Of a stretch of 27,023 bases of DNA, positions 23,816 through 27,023 are shown piece by piece; within the stretch, counting starts at the first letter, position 1; each line of letters opens with the position of its first letter. Under the pieces are notes generated by a model that was given only the letters and a program-made list of their open reading frames with translations, had not been told where the DNA came from and ran no database searches. The DNA lies in the NCBI GenBank assembly GCA_964452575.1, contig CAYVMN010000032.1, forward strand, positions 1 through 27,023, given 5' to 3'. The translations under genes and the position numbers were made by a program. The DNA is from CAYVMN01 sp964452575 (GTDB taxonomy: Bacteria; Desulfobacterota; DSM-4660; Desulfatiglandales; Desulfatiglandaceae).

Positions 23816-23844
23816 TTGACATGAAAGAGAAGGGGTTATATTAA
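23816..23844 (+). promoter_or_regulatory. Sigma70 promoter of the TetR/exporter operon
   Basis: -35 TTGACA (23816-23821, perfect consensus), 17-bp spacer, -10 TATTAA (23839-23844). The predicted transcript start, near 23851, is immediately followed by the operator palindrome. Confidence 0.6.
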
Positions 23845-23854
23845 CCAATTAGAC

Positions 23855-23872
23855 AAACCAACCGGTTGGTTT
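23855..23872 (+). promoter_or_regulatory. TetR-family operator palindrome
   Basis: AAACCAACCGGTTGGTTT is an uninterrupted perfect 18-bp palindrome placed just after the promoter's -10 box and before the regulator gene. Position and symmetry are those of an autoregulatory TetR-family operator, so binding should block transcription of the regulator and the exporter genes. Confidence 0.75.
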
Positions 23873-23896
23873 AATCATATAGTGGAGATGACTCCT

Positions 23897-24571
23897 ATGT
23901 TGACGAGACAGGGTGAAGGGCGGATGGATAAGGCCTCGACCGAGGAACGGATCCTAGCGGCGGCGACAGAGGAATTTGCCGCTCACGGTTTCTATGGCTC
24001 ACGGACCCAGGCCATAGCGGATGCTGCTGGCGTCAACAAGGCCATGCTCCATTATTACTTCCGCTCCAAGGAGAACCTTTACAGCCAGGTCATCCAGGCC
24101 GCCTTCCGCAAGATCCACACCCGGGTCAGCCGGTCCTGGCTGGGTCCGGGGCCGCTCAAGAAAAGAATCGAGATGGTAGTAGATTCCTATATGGACAACT
24201 ATGAAGAAAATCCTGGGCTCCTGAATATCATCCTCCGAGAGGTGGTGGACGGCGGCGGCCGGCTTAAACAGGCCGTTATGGAACTGAAAAAGACCGAGTT
24301 TCTCCAGACCGATCTCGCACCCACCGCCATGCTGCGAGGGGCTGCTCATGAGCTGGGCCTTTCCCTTGCTGACATGATCCACTTCCTCGTCAACCTGATG
24401 GGGATGTGTGTGGTGAGCTTCACCAGTCCCCTGCTCCTTGAGACCATCCTTGATGTGGACGTCTCTGACATGAAGGGGTTTCTTAGAGATCGGCGAAAGG
24501 CCATTAAATCCATGGTCCTTGCCTCCGTGGAGGCCCAGATGGGCAAACCTGGAGAAAGGAGCAACCTATGA
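23897..24571 (+). CDS. TetR family transcriptional regulator (CecR-like)
   Basis: About 224 residues. The N-terminal helix-turn-helix is classic: 'ERILAAATEEFAAHGFYGSRTQAIADAAGVNKAMLHYYFRSKENLYSQVI'. The rest is a helical ligand-binding domain. It is the first gene of the exporter operon, ahead of an HlyD-type protein and two ABC ATPases, the same layout as E. coli cecR-ybhGFSR. The start is uncertain: GTG 23882, ATG 23888, ATG 23897 and ATG 23924 are in frame; 23897 has GGAG 9 nt upstream. The end overlaps the fusion-protein start (ATGA). A perfect operator palindrome lies 25 bp before 23897. It probably represses its own operon until a toxic ligand binds. Confidence 0.85.
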   Translation: MLTRQGEGRMDKASTEERILAAATEEFAAHGFYGSRTQAIADAAGVNKAMLHYYFRSKENLYSQVIQAAFRKIHTRVSRSWLGPGPLKKRIEMVVDSYMDNYEENPGLLNIILREVVDGGGRLKQAVMELKKTEFLQTDLAPTAMLRGAAHELGLSLADMIHFLVNLMGMCVVSFTSPLLLETILDVDVSDMKGFLRDRRKAIKSMVLASVEAQMGKPGERSNL

Positions 24572-25740
24572 GCAGAAGGAAGGCCCTGCCGATTGTGGGC
24601 CTTATCCTGATTGCGGCAGGACTCCTCTACTATTTTGCCTACTATCGCCTCGAGGCATCCAACGCACGGATCATGACCTCCGGCCATATCGAGGTGACAG
24701 AGGTGGACCTCAGTTTCCGTCTCCCCGGTCATGTGAGACGTCTTCTCGTAGATGAGGGCAGTCAGGTGAAGGAAGGGGACCTCGTGGCGGAACTGAGACA
24801 GGAGGTCCTAGAGGCAAGGAGGGACCAGGCCGCGGCCCAGGTGGAAGAACTGGAGGCCCGCAAGGCCTCGATGGGGCTTGCCATCAAGATCAGGGAAGAG
24901 GTGCTCGAGGCGGAGATCAGACGGGCAAAGGCCGGCGTTTCCGCTGCGGATGCCCGGTACCAGAGCCTCAAGACAGGCTCTCGCGCAGAGGAAATCGCGG
25001 AGGCGGCAGCAGGCCGCGACAGGGCAAAGGCGGAGTGGGGAAACCGGCAGCGGGATTATGAACGCCTGAAGGGCCTCTATGACCGGAGAATCGTCTCCTT
25101 CAGCCAGTATGATGCGGCCCGTACGGCTGCAGAGACAGCCAAGGCCGCGTATGAGGCCTTGGAAGAGCGCTACAAACTCGTCAAGGCCGGCCCAAGGGAG
25201 GAGGCAGTCCGGGAAGGGCAGGCCAACCTGGTGGGTTCTGATGCCGCGCTCACCGAGGCAGAGGCGACGCGCCGTGAGGTGGAGAAGATGAAACTGGATC
25301 TCAAGGCCCTCTTCGCCCAGGCAGATCAGGCAAAGGCCGTGCTTGCTGTGGCAGAAGATGACCTGACCAACTCCCGTCTTTACGCCCCCTTTGACGGCTT
25401 TGTCACGGTCAAGGACGTGGAAGAAGGGGAGTTTGTCCAGGCAGGCACCCCCGTGATCACCATTGCCCAGTTGGACAAGGTCTGGGTCAAGACCTATGTC
25501 CCCGAGACCCAGTTGGGCCGTATCCGTATAGGCCAGAAGGCCGAGGTCCTATCCGACACATTCCCGGGCAAGGCCTATCCCGGCACTCTCACCTTCATAT
25601 CTCCGCAGGCCGAGTTTACACCCAAGAACGTGCAGACCAAGGAGGAGCGGGTAAAACTCGTCTATCGTATTAAGGTGACACTCGAGAACCCCAACCAGGA
25701 ACTCAAGGCAGGGATGCCTGTGGATGTCCTCCTGAGGTAG
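24568..25740 (+). CDS. HlyD-family membrane fusion protein (YbhG-like)
   Basis: A 390-residue periplasmic adaptor. One N-terminal membrane anchor ('LPIVGLILIAAGLLYYFAYY') is followed by the first half of a lipoyl domain ('SFRLPGHVRRLLVDEGSQVKEGDLVAEL'). A long Ala/Glu/Arg-rich coiled coil runs from about residues 75 to 265. The second lipoyl half is 'NSRLYAPFDGFVTVKDVEEGEFVQAGTPVITIAQLDKVWVKTYVPE', and beta-barrel sequence leads to 'GMPVDVLLR'. It bridges an inner-membrane ABC exporter to an outer-membrane channel. It overlaps the regulator stop by 4 bp (ATGA). The coiled coil is long compared with E. coli YbhG (the whole protein is about 60 residues longer by my recollection), suggesting a longer periplasmic hairpin. 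Confidence 0.88.
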   Translation: MSRRKALPIVGLILIAAGLLYYFAYYRLEASNARIMTSGHIEVTEVDLSFRLPGHVRRLLVDEGSQVKEGDLVAELRQEVLEARRDQAAAQVEELEARKASMGLAIKIREEVLEAEIRRAKAGVSAADARYQSLKTGSRAEEIAEAAAGRDRAKAEWGNRQRDYERLKGLYDRRIVSFSQYDAARTAAETAKAAYEALEERYKLVKAGPREEAVREGQANLVGSDAALTEAEATRREVEKMKLDLKALFAQADQAKAVLAVAEDDLTNSRLYAPFDGFVTVKDVEEGEFVQAGTPVITIAQLDKVWVKTYVPETQLGRIRIGQKAEVLSDTFPGKAYPGTLTFISPQAEFTPKNVQTKEERVKLVYRIKVTLENPNQELKAGMPVDVLLR

Positions 25741-25745
25741 AGGCT

Positions 25746-26678
25746 GTGGCCCTGGTAGAGGTGGAAGGACTCTCACGCTCCTTTGGCCCGATCAAGGCCC
25801 TGGATGGGCTCACCTTCTCGGTGGAAGAGGGGGAGATCTTCGGTCTGGTGGGGCCGGATGGCACAGGAAAAACGACCTGTCTGAGAGTCCTCTGCGCTCT
25901 CATCGGGCCCAGCGCGGGCAGGGTCAAGGTCCTGGGCCGCGACGTGGGCCGGGACCCGGAATCCAACAAGACGGAGATTGGGTACATGGCCCAGCCGGCC
26001 AAGCTCTATGATGACCTGACGGTGAAGGAAAACGTCGAGTTCTATGCCGACCTCTATCAGGTCCCCAGAGGGCACTACGCCCAACGCATGAAACGGCTCC
26101 TGGACTTCTCCGGGCTTGCCCCGTTCACGGACCGGCTCTTTCGGAACCTCTCCGGCGGCATGAAGCAGAAGGTAGGCCTCACCTGCGCCTTGATTCACAC
26201 GCCCAAGGTCCTCTTCCTGGACGAGCCCACGAACGGTGTCGATCCTGTCTCACGCCGGGACTTCTGGAAGATCCTTTACGAACTAAAAAGGGAAAACGTC
26301 ACCATTGTAGTGGCATCCACCTATCTGGACGAGGCAGATCGATGTCACCGTATAGCCCTCTTTGACAGGGGCCGGGTTCGGATGGTCATGGAGCCTCTGG
26401 CCATGCGCAGGCTCCTGCCGGGGCAGCTCTACCGGATGACCGTGTCAGATCGCCTGAAGGCCTTGAGGACCCTGCGATCCCAGGCCCATGTCCTCAGCCC
26501 AAACATCTTCGGCGCGGGGATCCATTTCTCCCTCCAGGAAGAGAATCAATTGCAAGGGATCAAAGAGACGCTCACCGCTGAGGGGCTGGCAGTCCTTCAG
26601 GTGGCGCCCGTGGAACCGACACTGGAGGACGTGTACCTCCACCTTGTGGAAGATAGCCGGGAAGGGCAAATGGGATGA
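25746..26678 (+). CDS. ABC exporter ATPase (first of two; YbhF N-half-like)
   Basis: A 310-residue ATPase: Walker A 'GPDGTGKTT' (Lys42; note Asp where most have Asn), Q-loop 'GYMAQPAKLYDDLTV', signature 'LSGGMKQKVGL', Walker B 'VLFLDEPTNGVDP' and 'VVASTYLDEADRC' for the H-loop region, where the usual His is replaced by Tyr ('STYLDEA', common in this branch). The C-terminal 80 residues form the extra domain of the CcmA/YbhF type. It starts at GTG 25746, 5 bp after the fusion-protein stop, and ends overlapping the next ATPase by 4 bp (ATGA). In E. coli the two ATPase halves are fused in YbhF; here they are separate genes, so they likely act as a heterodimer. Confidence 0.85.
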   Translation: MALVEVEGLSRSFGPIKALDGLTFSVEEGEIFGLVGPDGTGKTTCLRVLCALIGPSAGRVKVLGRDVGRDPESNKTEIGYMAQPAKLYDDLTVKENVEFYADLYQVPRGHYAQRMKRLLDFSGLAPFTDRLFRNLSGGMKQKVGLTCALIHTPKVLFLDEPTNGVDPVSRRDFWKILYELKRENVTIVVASTYLDEADRCHRIALFDRGRVRMVMEPLAMRRLLPGQLYRMTVSDRLKALRTLRSQAHVLSPNIFGAGIHFSLQEENQLQGIKETLTAEGLAVLQVAPVEPTLEDVYLHLVEDSREGQMG

Positions 26679-27023
26679 GTGCCGCGGTCTATCTCAGGGA
26701 TGTGGTGAAACGGTTCGGGGATTTTGTTGCCGTGGATCACATCAGCCTGGAGATCCCACCAGGTCAGATCTTTGGCTTCTTGGGCCCTAACGGGGCCGGA
26801 AAATCCACGACAATCCGCATGTTGTGCGGCCTCCTCAAGCCGACCTCTGGTGAAGGCGAGGTCCACGGGCTTGACATCCGCACCCAGTCCGAAAAGATAA
26901 AGACCCAGCTAGGTTATATGTCTCAGAGGTTTTCCCTCTACGATGATCTGCGGGTGGGAGAGAACCTGAGGTTCTTTGGCGGAATCTACGGCCTGGATTC
27001 CCGGGCCTGCGAGAGCCGCACAA
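26675..27023 (+). CDS. ABC exporter ATPase (second of two), N-terminal part, cut by window end
   Basis: The frame is open from ATG 26675 to the last base, about 116 residues: 'MSAAVYLRDVVKRFGDFVAV' and onward, Walker A 'GPNGAGKST', Q-loop 'LGYMSQRFSLYDDLRVGENL'. The ATGA overlap with the preceding ATPase fixes the start. It corresponds to the C-terminal half of E. coli YbhF and should pair with the preceding protein. The permease genes (YbhS/YbhR-like) are expected beyond the window. Confidence 0.85.
   Translation, partial: MSAAVYLRDVVKRFGDFVAVDHISLEIPPGQIFGFLGPNGAGKSTTIRMLCGLLKPTSGEGEVHGLDIRTQSEKIKTQLGYMSQRFSLYDDLRVGENLRFFGGIYGLDSRACESRT

Noticed and set aside
1..27023. CRISPR arrays, tRNA and rRNA genes.
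   Set aside because: No regularly spaced direct repeats, tRNA-like cloverleaf or rRNA-like sequence was noticed on reading the window.

Overview
The window reads like the chromosome of an anaerobic, moderately GC-rich Gram-negative bacterium, most plausibly a Desulfobacterota/deltaproteobacterial lineage. That is inferred from a tungsten-type aldehyde:ferredoxin oxidoreductase, an MtaA-like corrinoid methyltransferase-family protein, an RseC-like envelope protein and an RND/HlyD-style ABC exporter. No rRNA or tRNA gene was seen, so taxonomy is an inference only.

Layout. (1) 1-7787 is a surface-glycan locus. On the + strand are the end of a GT2 glycosyltransferase, an FkbM methyltransferase and a sulfotransferase-like protein. 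Converging on the - strand is an apparent operon reading PqqD-like protein, exported propeller-like protein, PglD/NeuD-type N-acyltransferase, DegT/DnrJ/EryC1/StrS aminotransferase, WecF-like (GT56) transferase. The last three form a logical make-and-transfer route for an acylated 4-amino-4,6-dideoxyhexose. A small inverted-repeat element and a scrap of an FkbM gene lie between the converging halves. (2) 7788-10624 is an accessory island: a long non-coding leader, an AbiE-like toxin gene broken at a poly-T tract, an apparently intact HepT/MntA (HEPN/MNT) toxin-antitoxin pair, and decayed sequence. (3) 10625-15123 (+) holds an NTP_transf_5 nucleotidyltransferase-like protein, an MsbA-type ABC exporter and an aromatic-L-amino-acid decarboxylase. 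PqqD-like proteins, NTP_transf_5 proteins and ABC exporters are often neighbours in peptide/polysaccharide loci, so regions 1 and 3 may be one locus split by the island.

(4) 15302-17176 (-) is an AOR-family oxidoreductase, convergent with the decarboxylase and divergent from an RseC-like membrane protein at 17593-18120 that has a good sigma70 promoter. (5) 18132-22266 (-) is a tight operon of an MtaA/UroD-family protein, a sugar-type solute-binding protein and two MalF/MalG-type permeases, with no ATPase gene. A fragment of a livF gene lies upstream of it, followed by a zinc alcohol dehydrogenase (22581-23624, -). (6) 23882-27023 (+) is a TetR-controlled exporter operon like E. coli cecR-ybhGFSR: TetR regulator with a perfect palindromic operator overlapping its start region, HlyD-type fusion protein, and two consecutive ABC ATPases, the second cut by the window end.

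Most promising unusual points: the PqqD-like gene heading an amino-sugar glycan operon, the AbiE toxin frame break at an exact U UUU UUG slippery heptamer, the WecE/PglD/WecF-like module outside an enterobacterial common antigen setting, and the ATPase-less transporter coupled to an MtaA-like protein. All functions are from reading motifs by eye; no database search was possible.
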